Of a DNA stretch of 64,000 nucleotides, positions 1 to 9,476 are shown piece after piece; the first letter of the stretch is position 1, and the number at the start of each line of letters is the position of its first letter. The notes below the pieces were generated by a model. The model saw only the letters and a list, made by a program, of their open reading frames with translations. It made no database searches and was not told where the DNA came from. The position numbers were made by a program, and so were the translations under genes. Source of the stretch: Komagataeibacter rhaeticus (lineage in GTDB: Bacteria > Pseudomonadota > Alphaproteobacteria > Acetobacterales > Acetobacteraceae); contig NZ_NKTZ01000001.1 of NCBI RefSeq assembly GCF_003207855.1, positions 310,001 to 374,000 on the forward strand. The letters are read 5' to 3'.

Positions 1-3000
1 TAGCGCGAACCCCGGTAGCCCTGCTGGAGCAGTTTCGCCATGTCGCGGTCGTCCTCGGCGGCGAAGCCCATCTCGGCGCGGATGCGCTTGTGGGTGTATT
101 CCGCCATGGCTTCCGCCATCTCCACCGACAGGCCATGCAGGTAGAGGTAGTCCTTGTAGCGATCCGCCTCGAACCATTCGCGCGCGCGGTCCGATGCATC
201 CTGCCCCACGGTCACGACCTGCAGGCCGATCACGTCGCGCTGTGCATCGTCAATATCGCGCACGAAGTCCGCAATGCAGGCCCCGTCCGCGCGTGGCTGG
301 CGAGGCAGGGTGAAGCGGGCGACCGCGTTCGTGCCGTCCTCGCCAAACAGCACCAGGTCGTTGCCCTCGCCCGCCGCCTTCCAGTAGCCGTAGCTGGCGC
401 GGGGGTGCAGGATATCCTGCTCCGCGCACAGCGCCAGCATATGGCGCAGCACCGGGCGCAGTTCCTTGCGCGCCCAGACCATGAAGTCATCCAGCGAGCG
501 GCCCTGTTTGCGGAAGCCCCACTGGAACTGGTAGAGCGAGCGTTCATTGAGGAACGGCAGCACCGCCTCCGGTGTCGCCTCCAGCACGCGCGGCCCCCAG
601 AAGGGCGGGACCAGCACGGGCTCGTCCGCTGTCAATTTTTCGCGCCGCGCGCGGGCGGCGGCCACGTCAACCGGGCCGAAGCCACGGGTTTCGGCGGCCT
701 CGATATCCTGCGTGCGGCTGGTGCGCGTGGCCTTGCCCGCGCGGCGGGACTGGATGGCGGCAAGGTAGGTGTCGAACTCACCCTGCACCACCTTGTCCAT
801 CAGCGACAGGCCGTCGAACGCATCACGCGCATAGGCCACCCGCCCGCCCTCGCCATAGGCTGCGGTGCAGTCTTCCTCCACGTAATTGCGCGTCAGCGCC
901 GCACCGCCCAGCATCACGGGCACATCAAGGCCCTGGCGCTGCATTTCCTCAAGGTTTTCACGCATGATGACGGTGGACTTGACCAGCAGGCCGGACATGC
1001 CGATGGCATCCGCCCTGTGCTCGCGCGCGGCCGCGATCATGTCCGCCACCGGCACCTTGATGCCCAGATTGATCACCTGATAGCCGTTATTGGTCAGGAT
1101 GATGTCAACCAGATTCTTGCCGATATCATGCACGTCGCCCTTCACCGTGGCCAGCACCATGGTGCCCCGGGCCTGGCCTTCGGTGCGTTCCATGTGGGGT
1201 TCCAGCCACGCCACGGCGGCCTTCATCGTCTCGGCGGACTGGAGCACGAAGGGCAGCTGCATCTTGCCCGCGCCAAACAGTTCCCCCACCACCTTCATGC
1301 CATCGAGCAGCACGGTGTTGATGATGTCCAGCGGCGCCATGTCGCGCATGGCTTCGGCCAGATCGTCTTCCAGCCCCTTGCGGTCGCCATCGACAATGCG
1401 GTCCTTCAGGCGCTCGGGCGCGGTCTCGGCCCGGGCCTTCTTTACCGCATCGGCGGCCTTGCGGTCGGCAAAGATTTCAAGGATGCGCTGTAGCGGGTCA
1501 TAGCCTTCCGCGCGGCGGTCGAAGATCAGGTCCTCGGCCACCTTCACCTCATCGGCGGGGATCAGGTGCAGCGGGCGGATTTTCGAGACATGCACGATTG
1601 CCGCCGTCATGCCCGCGCGCACCGCGTGGTCAAGGAAGACCGAGTTCAGCACCGCGCGCGCCGCCGGGTTCAGCCCGAACGAGATGTTGGACAGCCCCAG
1701 CACGATCTGGATATCGGGGAAGCGTTCGCGGATCAGGCGGATGCCCTCCAGCGTCCATTCCCCCAGCTTGCGGTCATCTTCGGTGCCGGTGCCGATGGTG
1801 AATGTCAGCGGGTCGATCATCAGGTCGGATTGCGGCAGGCCGTGCTTTTCACAGGCGAATTCGACCAGCCTTGTGGCAATGCGCAGCTTGTCTTCCGCTG
1901 TCTTGGCCATGCCCACCTCATCAATGGTGAGCGCAATGACGGAAGCGCCGAACTTGCGCGCCAGCAGCATGCGCTCGGTGGCAATCGCCTCGCCATCCTC
2001 GAAATTGATGGAGTTGATGATCGGCTTGCCGCCATGCAGCTTCAGGGCTGCCTCGATCACCGGGGTTTCGGTGGAATCGATGACCAGCGGCGCGTTGACC
2101 GAGGATGTGAAGCGGGTCACGACCGCGTTCATTTCACGCATTTCGTCGCGGCCGACGAAGGCGGTGCAGATATCGAGCGCGTTCGAGCCTTCGGCCACCT
2201 GTTCGCGGCCCAGCGCAACACAGCCATCCCAGTCGCCGGCTTCCTGCAACTGGCGCCATTTTTTCGATCCGTTGGCGTTGCAGCGCTCACCGATCGAGAA
2301 ATAGCTGTTCTCCTGCCGCAGCGGCACCTGTGAATACAGGCTGGCGACAGAGGGAATCCACACCGGCCTGCGCGGCACGGGGGCGGGGCGGATGCGGCCG
2401 GTGCCCTCGGCGCGCTTACGGAGCATCTGGTCCAGCGCCTGCGTGTGCGGCGTCGACGTGCCACAGCACCCGCCAATCAGGTTCAGCCCGTCCTCGGTAA
2501 TGAAGCGCTCGACCCAGCTTGCCATTTCGGCGGGTGTCAGCGGGTAATGCGTGGTGCCATTGACCAGTTCGGGCAGGCCCGCATTGGGCTGGACCGAGAG
2601 CAGGCCGGGCCAGTTTTCGGCCAGCCAGCGCACGTGTTCCGCCATTTCCTGCGGGCCGGTGGCGCAGTTCAGGCCCATCAGCGGCACATCCAGCGCGTTG
2701 ATGACGGTGGCGGCGGCCGCAATGTCCGGGCCGACCAGCAGCGTGCCGGTGGTCTCGACCGTGACCTGCACGAAAATGGGGGTGTCCACGCCCATCTCGG
2801 CGCGTGCGATCTTCGCACCATTGACGGCGGCCTTGATCTGCAGCGTGTCCTGGCATGTCTCGATCAGGAAGCAGTCAACGCCGCCCTCGATCAGGCCCCG
2901 GCACTGTTCGGTCAGGCCCGCTTCCAGCGTGTCGTAATCGATATTGCCCAGCGAGGGCAGCTTGGTCCCCGGCCCGATGGAGCCGACCACATAGCGGTGG

Positions 3001-3338
3001 CGGCCATCGGCAAAGGTCTCGGCGGCCTCGCGCGCCAGATGGCCCGCCGTGCGGTTGATCTCACGCGCGCGGTCGGCCAGCCCGAATTCGGCCAGCGTTA
3101 TGGGCGAGCCGCCAAAGCTGTTGGTTTCCACCATGTCCGCCCCGGCCTCGAAATAGCCGCGATGGATCTCGCGCACCAGTTCGGGGCGCGAGAGGTTCAG
3201 GATCTCGGTGCAGTTTTCCTGCCCCCAGTAATCGCGCTCGACCTCAAGGTCCAGAAGCTGCACGCGCGATCCCATCCCGCCATCACAGAGCAGGACCTGG
3301 TCGCGAAGGGCGTCGAGAAGATGGGGGCGAATGGTCAT
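1..3338 (-). CDS. metH: Cobalamin-dependent methionine synthase (3' end cut by window edge)
   Basis: Transfers a methyl group from 5-methyltetrahydrofolate to homocysteine via cobalamin in the cytoplasm. Read on the minus strand, the start is ATG at 3336-3338 (MTIRPHLLDALRDQV), preceded by AGGA six bases upstream. The N-terminal homocysteine domain has the zinc-binding GGCCGTSTPHT segment near 2440-2470. A pterin-binding domain follows, then the B12 domain with the DVHDIGK cobalamin-histidine motif near 1120-1145. The reactivation domain begins but is truncated: roughly 1112 codons are visible against about 1200 in the family, so some 80-100 C-terminal residues lie outside. It stands alone, divergent from the CobW-like gene. 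I looked for a SAM or SAH riboswitch in the 195 bp upstream and could not recognise one. Confidence 0.97.
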   Translation of the reverse strand, partial: MTIRPHLLDALRDQVLLCDGGMGSRVQLLDLEVERDYWGQENCTEILNLSRPELVREIHRGYFEAGADMVETNSFGGSPITLAEFGLADRAREINRTAGHLAREAAETFADGRHRYVVGSIGPGTKLPSLGNIDYDTLEAGLTEQCRGLIEGGVDCFLIETCQDTLQIKAAVNGAKIARAEMGVDTPIFVQVTVETTGTLLVGPDIAAAATVINALDVPLMGLNCATGPQEMAEHVRWLAENWPGLLSVQPNAGLPELVNGTTHYPLTPAEMASWVERFITEDGLNLIGGCCGTSTPHTQALDQMLRKRAEGTGRIRPAPVPRRPVWIPSVASLYSQVPLRQENSYFSIGERCNANGSKKWRQLQEAGDWDGCVALGREQVAEGSNALDICTAFVGRDEMREMNAVVTRFTSSVNAPLVIDSTETPVIEAALKLHGGKPIINSINFEDGEAIATERMLLARKFGASVIALTIDEVGMAKTAEDKLRIATRLVEFACEKHGLPQSDLMIDPLTFTIGTGTEDDRKLGEWTLEGIRLIRERFPDIQIVLGLSNISFGLNPAARAVLNSVFLDHAVRAGMTAAIVHVSKIRPLHLIPADEVKVAEDLIFDRRAEGYDPLQRILEIFADRKAADAVKKARAETAPERLKDRIVDGDRKGLEDDLAEAMRDMAPLDIINTVLLDGMKVVGELFGAGKMQLPFVLQSAETMKAAVAWLEPHMERTEGQARGTMVLATVKGDVHDIGKNLVDIILTNNGYQVINLGIKVPVADMIAAAREHRADAIGMSGLLVKSTVIMRENLEEMQRQGLDVPVMLGGAALTRNYVEEDCTAAYGEGGRVAYARDAFDGLSLMDKVVQGEFDTYLAAIQSRRAGKATRTSRTQDIEAAETRGFGPVDVAAARARREKLTADEPVLVPPFWGPRVLEATPEAVLPFLNERSLYQFQWGFRKQGRSLDDFMVWARKELRPVLRHMLALCAEQDILHPRASYGYWKAAGEGNDLVLFGEDGTNAVARFTLPRQPRADGACIADFVRDIDDAQRDVIGLQVVTVGQDASDRAREWFEADRYKDYLYLHGLSVEMAEAMAEYTHKRIRAEMGFAAEDDRDMAKLLQQGYRGSR

Positions 3339-3533
3339 TGTTATCCTGAAATCTGCTGACAGGGGACAGGGCATACCCTGATGCCGTCCTGTATCCACGG
3401 CTGGCATGTTCGGGCCTGTCCGGCATGAGGGGACTATGCCGGGGGTTCCTTATTCCCTTAACTTCCGCCCTGTGTCCAGCACCCGTATCCCCTGTGCGGG
3501 CACGAAGGGCCGCAAGACGGCAAGGAGAAGGCG

Positions 3534-3914
3534 ATGAGTGACGACCGGCGTATCATGCTGGAATTTCCTGCCAGCCCGGTGGGGCCGCCGCGCGGCGATA
3601 CGCTGCTGGTGGTGGGGGCGGACCGGCTGCCGGCCGTCGTGTCGGGCTGGGCCGGGGTCGTGGCCGTGCCCGCCTCCACTGCCTTCGCCACGGCGGCGCA
3701 CGGGGCGGGATGCGCGTGCTGCACGGGGCGCGGCGGGGGCGTTGCCGCCGTGCTGGCCGATGTTTTCCGCAGGCGGGCGACCGGCGCGCTGCCCTGGTTC
3801 GACCGCGTGGTCCTGGTCGCCCCGCCGGGGCAGGCGGGCGCGTGGCGCATGGCGCTGGAAAGGGATGTGCTGGTCACGGCCCGTTTTGCGCTGCACCCCG
3901 CACCGGTGGGGTGA
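3534..3914 (+). CDS. Small CobW-like protein lacking the GTPase P-loop
   Basis: A 126-residue protein with a good ribosome site (AAGGAGAAGG) before ATG. The central part resembles the middle of CobW/COG0523 metal-chaperone GTPases: GCACCTGR matches the GCxCC metal motif, and it is followed by a basic stretch and ALPWFDRVVLV, which matches the IPPFDRVVIE segment. The tail AWRMALERDVLVTARFAL continues the similarity. There is no Walker A motif and no C-terminal CobW domain, so it cannot be a conventional GTPase. It could be a metal-binding accessory protein or a decayed CobW fragment. The frame is open with normal local codon use, which favours a retained gene. It is divergent from metH and ends about 50 bp before the secretion cluster. 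Confidence 0.72.
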   Translation: MSDDRRIMLEFPASPVGPPRGDTLLVVGADRLPAVVSGWAGVVAVPASTAFATAAHGAGCACCTGRGGGVAAVLADVFRRRATGALPWFDRVVLVAPPGQAGAWRMALERDVLVTARFALHPAPVG

Positions 3915-3961
3915 AAGACGGGGGCGTTAAGGAACATTTTGCTTTCTGTCCCTAGGCTCTG

Positions 3962-6244
3962 GTGTGTCAGCAAACACATGCAAAGCAAAGGGATGAAGTG
4001 GGCCATCCAGACCAATCAGAGGACCCATCGGCCAGCGGGCCGCAGGCGGCCCGCCCCGCGCCGGAACTGATCCGCCTGCAGGCGGTGCTGCGTGCGGCCC
4101 GTTTCCATGGCATCGACCTCGACATACGTGATTTTGCCGGTGAACCGGGCGAGGCCACGCCCTCCATCCCCGCCCTGGCGCGCTGGGTGGAGGAAAGCGG
4201 GGGCGCAACACAGGGCATGCACCTGCAATGGCGCGAACTGGTGCGCCTGCGCGACGTGCCGCCGGTCGCCCTGATGTTCGCCGATGGCTCGGCGGGGCTG
4301 ATGGTGGGGGCGGATGACACCAATGGCGTGATCTGGCTGGTCGATCCCTTCGCCAGCCCCGACATGCCGCCCGTGGCGGTGGATGAACTGCGGCTGAACG
4401 CCGTGTGGACGGGGGATGTGCTGCTGGTGCGCGGCCGCCATGGCACGGGGCCGGCGGAGGAGCGCATCGACTTCGCCTGGCTGCGGCGGCTGGTGGCGGG
4501 GGAGCGGGTGCTGCTGCGCGACGTGGTCATCGCGTCCATGGTCATGAGCGTGCTGGCCATCTTCCCCCCGCTTATCGTCATGCAGGTGATCGACCGGGTG
4601 GTGAACTTCCATTCCCTGTCCACGCTCATTTCCCTGAGCGTGATGGTGACGGTCATGGCGTTTTACGAAATCCTGCTGGGCCATGCCCGGCGCGAGATCA
4701 CGCTGGTGCTGACCACGCGGCTGGACACGCGCATCTCGCTTGCGGTTTTTGACCGCCTGCTGGCCCTGCCGCTGGAGTTTTTCGAGCGCGAGCAGGCGGG
4801 CAACGTGATCGGGCGTGTCAGCGCCATCTATAAGGTGCGCCAGTTCATGACCGGGCGGCTGCTCAGCACCTTTCTCGACCTGTTCACCCTGCTTGTGGTG
4901 CTGCCCTTCCTGTTCTGGCTCAGCGGGGCGCTGGCCTGGATGACGGTGGTGGCCGCCGCCCTGATCGGGCTGGTGATCCTGGTGGCCATGCCCACCATGG
5001 GGCGGCTCATGGGCAGGCAGGTCCGCGCCGAGATGGCGCGCAGTGCCGCGCTGTATGAAACGGTGGCCGGTATCCGCACGGTCAAGACGCTGGCGCTGGA
5101 GCCGGTGCGGCGCGCGGTATGGGACGAGCGGACCGCCGATGTGGTCGGGGCCTCGCTGGATTCGGGGCGCATGGGCAACTGGGTGTCCACCGCCGTCATG
5201 CCGCTGGACCTGTTCATCAATCGTGGCATCATCCTGATCGGCGCGTACCTGGCCATCACCTCCACCACGTCGGGCATGGAGGCGGGCGCGCTTATGGCGT
5301 TCATGATGCTGGGCAACCGGGTCGCGGCCCCGCTGGTCGGCATGGCCCGGCTGATTGATGACCTGAACGAGGTGCGCACCGCGCTGGCCGAGGCCGGTTC
5401 CGTGCTCAACCGCCCGACCGAAACCCGCGCGCTGACCACCGGCCTGCGCCCGCCCATCCATGGCGCGCTGTCCTTTGTGGATGTGGGCTTCACCTATCCC
5501 GGTGGCGCCACGCCCGCGCTGTCCGATGTCACCTTCAGCGTGCCCGCGGGCACCATGCTGGGACTGGTCGGGCGCAGCGGGTCGGGCAAGTCCACCATCA
5601 CCCGGCTGCTGCAGGGGGTCAGCCGCAGCTATACCGGCCAGCTGCGGCTGGACGGGATTGACCTGCGCGAGATCAACCTGACCTACCTGCGCCGCTCCTG
5701 CGGGGTGGTGTTGCAGGACAATTTCCTCTTCCGTGGCACCATCCGCGACAACATCATAGCCGGCCGTCCCGGCCTGACGCTGGAGGATGTGGTCCGCGCC
5801 GCCCGCATGGCCGGCGCGGAGGAGTTCATCGAGCGCATGCCCGCGGGTTTCGATACCTGGATCGAGGAAGGTTCCACCAACATCTCCGGCGGCCAGCGCC
5901 AGCGTCTTGCCATTGCGCGCGCGGTGATTTCCGACCCGAAACTCATGATCCTCGATGAAGCGACCTCCGCCCTTGATCCGGAAAGCGAGGCCGTGGTCAA
6001 CGCCAACCTGCGCCATCTGGCGCAGGGGCGCACGATGGTCATCGTCTCGCACCGGCTTGCGTCCCTTGTGGCGTGTCACAGGATCTGCGTGATGGATCAG
6101 GGACGGGTGGCCGATATCGGCACGCATGACGAACTGCTGGCGCGCTGCGCCATCTACCGCACGCTGTGGCGGCAGCAGAACCGGCATATGGAAGGGGATG
6201 ACGGCATCCCGCCACCGGACCATGCGCAGGGGGACGCGGCATGA
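3962..6244 (+). CDS. Type I secretion ABC transporter with C39-like N-terminal domain
   Basis: HlyB-type inner-membrane permease/ATPase that would drive export of a protein straight to the outside with an HlyD adaptor and an outer-membrane channel. Residues about 30-170 resemble the C39-like domain of HlyB, but the catalytic cysteine of true C39 peptidases is missing, so substrate docking rather than cleavage is expected. A six-helix transmembrane domain occupies about 180-460. The nucleotide-binding domain has Walker A GRSGSGKST (Lys about 543), the signature NISGGQRQR, Walker B LMILDEATSALD and the H-loop VSHRL. The start is GTG at 3962; an in-frame GTG at 3998 with AAAGGGA upstream is an equally good candidate. 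The stop overlaps the hlyD-like start (ATGA), indicating coupling. Confidence 0.93.
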   Translation: MCQQTHAKQRDEVGHPDQSEDPSASGPQAARPAPELIRLQAVLRAARFHGIDLDIRDFAGEPGEATPSIPALARWVEESGGATQGMHLQWRELVRLRDVPPVALMFADGSAGLMVGADDTNGVIWLVDPFASPDMPPVAVDELRLNAVWTGDVLLVRGRHGTGPAEERIDFAWLRRLVAGERVLLRDVVIASMVMSVLAIFPPLIVMQVIDRVVNFHSLSTLISLSVMVTVMAFYEILLGHARREITLVLTTRLDTRISLAVFDRLLALPLEFFEREQAGNVIGRVSAIYKVRQFMTGRLLSTFLDLFTLLVVLPFLFWLSGALAWMTVVAAALIGLVILVAMPTMGRLMGRQVRAEMARSAALYETVAGIRTVKTLALEPVRRAVWDERTADVVGASLDSGRMGNWVSTAVMPLDLFINRGIILIGAYLAITSTTSGMEAGALMAFMMLGNRVAAPLVGMARLIDDLNEVRTALAEAGSVLNRPTETRALTTGLRPPIHGALSFVDVGFTYPGGATPALSDVTFSVPAGTMLGLVGRSGSGKSTITRLLQGVSRSYTGQLRLDGIDLREINLTYLRRSCGVVLQDNFLFRGTIRDNIIAGRPGLTLEDVVRAARMAGAEEFIERMPAGFDTWIEEGSTNISGGQRQRLAIARAVISDPKLMILDEATSALDPESEAVVNANLRHLAQGRTMVIVSHRLASLVACHRICVMDQGRVADIGTHDELLARCAIYRTLWRQQNRHMEGDDGIPPPDHAQGDAA

Positions 6245-7695
6245 ACGGGCACGACCTTGTTCCCCCCACCCCAGATGATGGGGACGGGGAAGGCGCGGGC
6301 GGCATCCTGTCGGTACTGCCCCCGCCGGAAGCGGACATGCCAACCGACTTGCCGCCCGCGCTGCTGGCGTTCTATTCCCCCAGTGCGGCGCTGGTCGAAC
6401 TGCCGCCATCCGACGCGGCGCGCTATGTGATCTGGCTGGTCGCGGCCCTTGCGGGCATGGGGCTTGCGGTCATGACGTTCTTCCCGCTGGACCGGGTGGT
6501 GAGCGTGAACGGCAGGCTGACCCCGTTTGACGAGACGATGGTCCTCCAGCCGCTGGAAACCTCCATCATCCGTTCGATCGAGGTGCATGAGGGCGATACC
6601 GTGCACAAGGGCCAGATCCTGGCCCGGCTGGACCCCACCATGACCGATGCGGACGTGAACAACCTGCGCCGGCAGGTCACGGCCTACCGTGCCGAGGTCG
6701 CGCGCCGCACGGCGGAAGCGGCGGGCCGGCCCTATGTGGCGGATGTAAGCGACCCCGCTTCGGTGCAGGAAGCGGCGGCCTACCTGCGCCGGCAGGCGGA
6801 ATACAATGCCCAGATGTCCAGCTACGACCGGCAGGTGGCGGGATTGCAGAGCGAACTGCAGGGCTATGAGGCCAGCGCCGCCATGTATGCCGCCCGTGCG
6901 CGCGTGGCGCATGACGTGCAGGACATGCGCCTGCAGCTCCAGCACGAGCAGGTGGGCAGCCGCCTGTCCACGCTGGCGGCGCAGGATACGCTCATGGAGG
7001 TCACGCGCTCACAGGTTGCCGCCCGGCACGAGGCCGACAGCACCCGCGCCCGGCTGGACGCCATGAAGGCCCAGCGCGATGGCTACGCCAGCAACTGGCA
7101 TGCCACCGTGTACCAGGACCTGGCACTGGCCCAGCACCGGCTGGCGGATGCCGATGGCAGCTACAGCAAGGCCATCTTGCAGCATGAACTCATCATCATG
7201 CGCGCCGACCGCGATGCGACGGTGCTCAGCATTGCCCATCTCTCGGCCGGTTCCGTCATCCAGGCGGCCAGCCCGCTGCTGACGCTGGTGCCGGCCGGCA
7301 GCCATCTGGACATGGAGGCCACGCTGCGCGGGGTGGATGCGGGCTACGTGCGGGCAGGGGATCATGCCCTGCTCAAATTCGCGGCCTTCCCCTACACCCA
7401 GTATGGCGGGGCGGAGGCATCCGTCCGCGTCATAAGCCCCGATTCGTTTGCACAGCCGGGTGACGGGCCGGGCGGCGGCGCCCAGCAGGGCAGCGCCCCG
7501 GGGGATTCGATGAATGCCTATTACCGGGTGCGCCTGTCCATTGACCGCTACACCCTGCACGGCGTGCCCGCCTTCTTCCATCCCCAGCCCGGCATGCCGG
7601 TGGAAGCCGATATCCATGTGGGGCGGCGGACCGTGATGCAATACCTGCTCAACCGCCTGATTCCCGCCGTGACCGACGGCATGCGCGAACCCTGA
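6241..7695 (+). CDS. HlyD-family type I secretion membrane-fusion protein
   Basis: Periplasmic adaptor linking the upstream ABC transporter to an outer-membrane channel. It has a short cytoplasmic N-terminus rich in Pro/Asp and one transmembrane helix at about residues 62-82 (VIWLVAALAGMGLAVMTFF). A lipoyl-like half with IEVHEGDTVHKGQILARLDP follows, then a long alpha-helical hairpin rich in Glu/Arg/Gln (about 135-300) and a C-terminal beta-barrel part. At 484 residues it is near the usual size. A Gly/Gln-rich insertion (about 405-422) interrupts the beta domain. It overlaps the ABC gene by four bases. No TolC-like gene lies in the window. Confidence 0.92.
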   Translation: MNGHDLVPPTPDDGDGEGAGGILSVLPPPEADMPTDLPPALLAFYSPSAALVELPPSDAARYVIWLVAALAGMGLAVMTFFPLDRVVSVNGRLTPFDETMVLQPLETSIIRSIEVHEGDTVHKGQILARLDPTMTDADVNNLRRQVTAYRAEVARRTAEAAGRPYVADVSDPASVQEAAAYLRRQAEYNAQMSSYDRQVAGLQSELQGYEASAAMYAARARVAHDVQDMRLQLQHEQVGSRLSTLAAQDTLMEVTRSQVAARHEADSTRARLDAMKAQRDGYASNWHATVYQDLALAQHRLADADGSYSKAILQHELIIMRADRDATVLSIAHLSAGSVIQAASPLLTLVPAGSHLDMEATLRGVDAGYVRAGDHALLKFAAFPYTQYGGAEASVRVISPDSFAQPGDGPGGGAQQGSAPGDSMNAYYRVRLSIDRYTLHGVPAFFHPQPGMPVEADIHVGRRTVMQYLLNRLIPAVTDGMREP

Positions 7696-7700
7696 CCGGG

Positions 7701-9476
7701 GTGTCCATGCGCAAGCTCCTGTCCGGCCTGCTGGATGGCATGACGCCTGCCGGCCGCTTCCGCCATGCCTGTCGCCTGCTGGAGGATGAAGGCCATTCGG
7801 CACGGGGCTTCGCCCGTCTCGGGCAGATGGCCGGGGCGGGCATGGTGGCGGCGCAGTACCAGGTGGCCCGTGCCTATCTGGAGGGCAGTGGCGTACCCCG
7901 CAGTCCGCTGGAGGGCGTGCGCTGGATGCATCGCGCGGCCAGCGCGGGCCATGTGGAGGCCTGTTTTTCCCTCGCCCTCATGCTGCTGGTTGACCCGCCG
8001 GGGCAGGGTGGGGCCGATGGCCTGCTGCCCGCTATGTGGCCTGATGGAATCACGGCATGGCCCGACCCGGTGGCCGCCGCCGGCTGGGCCGGGCAGGCGG
8101 CGCGGGCAGGGCTGCCCGATGCGCAGGCCCTGTACGGCTACCTGCTGGCCACCGGGCCGGACAGCGTGCGTAACCCGCAGGAAGCTGCGGCATGGTGCGC
8201 GCGCGCGGCACAGGCGGGCTGCCCGCAGGGGGATCTGGCGCTGGCGGTGACCCATCTGTCCGCGCCCGACCAGCCGCCGGGCAGCGACCCCGATGCGGTG
8301 GCGGCCCTGATGCGGGCGGCGGAAAGCGGCCTGCCCACCGCGCAGTACATGCTGGGCCTGCTGAACGAACGCGGCTGGGGCATGGCGCGCAATACCGCCG
8401 GGGCCGAAGAATGGTACGCACGTGCGGCGGCCGGTGGCGTGCGCCCCGCGCAGGCGCGTTATGGTGTCATGCTGCTGCGCAACGGGGCGGACAGCCCGCG
8501 CGCCATCATGGCGGCGGAGACATGGCTGCGCCGCGCCGCCCTGGCGGGTGACCGGGAAGCCGCGGCCCTGCTGGGTGACCTGCATGCGCGCGGTGAGGCG
8601 GCCCTGCCCGGTGACCATGAGGCCGTGACCTGGTACCGCATGGCGGCCGAACACGGTCACGCCGTTGCCTGCCGCATGCTGGCCCTGCTTTATGTACAGG
8701 GGCGGGGGGTCGCGGCCGATCCGGCACAGGCGCGCCACTGGCTGGCGCGCGCGGCGGCACTGGGTGACGCAGCCGCCATGACCGACCTTGCCGCTACCCT
8801 GCTGCCCGAGGTTTCCCCCGGTACCGCGCCACCGGATGGAGTATGCATTGATTTCCGGCCCATGGCGCAGGCGGGCGACCCGGTCGCGGCCTTCAACCTG
8901 GCGGTCAGCCTGCACAGGGGCATGGGCTGCGTGCCCGATCATGCACAGGCGGCGGTGTGGATGGAACGCGCGGCCGGCGCGGGCGTGGTGAACGCGCAGT
9001 ACTGGTACGGGCGCATGCTGCTTGCGGGCGAGGGCGTGGTGGCCAGCCCGTCGCAGGCCCGGTACTGGCTGGAACGCGCGGCCGGTCATGGTCTGCCCGA
9101 AGCCTGCATTGCCGCCGCCCAGATCCGGCTGGAAGGCCATGGCGGCCCGCGCGACCACGCGGGCGCGCTGGCCCTCTATCACCGCGCGGCGGCGGCGGGC
9201 CGGGCAGAGGCCATGTTCTCCCTTGGGGCGATGTATGGCGGTGGCCATGACGTGGCCCCCGACCGGGCACAGGCACTGCACTGGTTCACGCAGGGGGCGC
9301 AGGCGGGCAATGCGCCCGCGCAGTTCATGCTGGGCCGCTATCTGGCCCGTGGGCTGGCAGGCCCGGTGGACATGGCGCAGGCCCGGTACTGGTTCGCGCA
9401 GGCCGCAGGGCAGGGAGTGGCGGCGGCCCGTGCCGCACTGGACGGGATGGCGGTGGCGGATGGCCATAATGCCTGA
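7701..9476 (+). CDS. Sel1-repeat (SLR) protein in secretion cluster
   Basis: A 591-residue protein built almost entirely of Sel1-like repeats, roughly a dozen units of about 36 residues with the pattern AQYxLGxxYxxGxGVxxDxxQAxxWxxRAAxxG (for example around residues 205-245, 335-370 and 430-470). Such alpha/alpha solenoids are scaffolds for protein complexes. No signal peptide or membrane segment is seen, so it is probably cytoplasmic. The start is GTG 7701 or ATG 7707, 5-11 bases after the hlyD-like stop, and the end overlaps the glycosyltransferase start by eight bases. I infer a scaffold for the secretion/glycosylation machinery encoded around it; the partner is unknown. Confidence 0.88.
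   Translation: MSMRKLLSGLLDGMTPAGRFRHACRLLEDEGHSARGFARLGQMAGAGMVAAQYQVARAYLEGSGVPRSPLEGVRWMHRAASAGHVEACFSLALMLLVDPPGQGGADGLLPAMWPDGITAWPDPVAAAGWAGQAARAGLPDAQALYGYLLATGPDSVRNPQEAAAWCARAAQAGCPQGDLALAVTHLSAPDQPPGSDPDAVAALMRAAESGLPTAQYMLGLLNERGWGMARNTAGAEEWYARAAAGGVRPAQARYGVMLLRNGADSPRAIMAAETWLRRAALAGDREAAALLGDLHARGEAALPGDHEAVTWYRMAAEHGHAVACRMLALLYVQGRGVAADPAQARHWLARAAALGDAAAMTDLAATLLPEVSPGTAPPDGVCIDFRPMAQAGDPVAAFNLAVSLHRGMGCVPDHAQAAVWMERAAGAGVVNAQYWYGRMLLAGEGVVASPSQARYWLERAAGHGLPEACIAAAQIRLEGHGGPRDHAGALALYHRAAAAGRAEAMFSLGAMYGGGHDVAPDRAQALHWFTQGAQAGNAPAQFMLGRYLARGLAGPVDMAQARYWFAQAAGQGVAAARAALDGMAVADGHNA

Noticed and set aside
3339-3533. SAM/SAH or cobalamin riboswitch upstream of metH
   Set aside because: I could not match any conserved core; only short GC-rich hairpins are visible.
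9022-9468. Upstream extension of the glycosyltransferase frame into the Sel1 gene
   Set aside because: Arg/Pro/Ala-rich shadow of the Sel1 repeats; ATG 9469 gives a clean coupled start.
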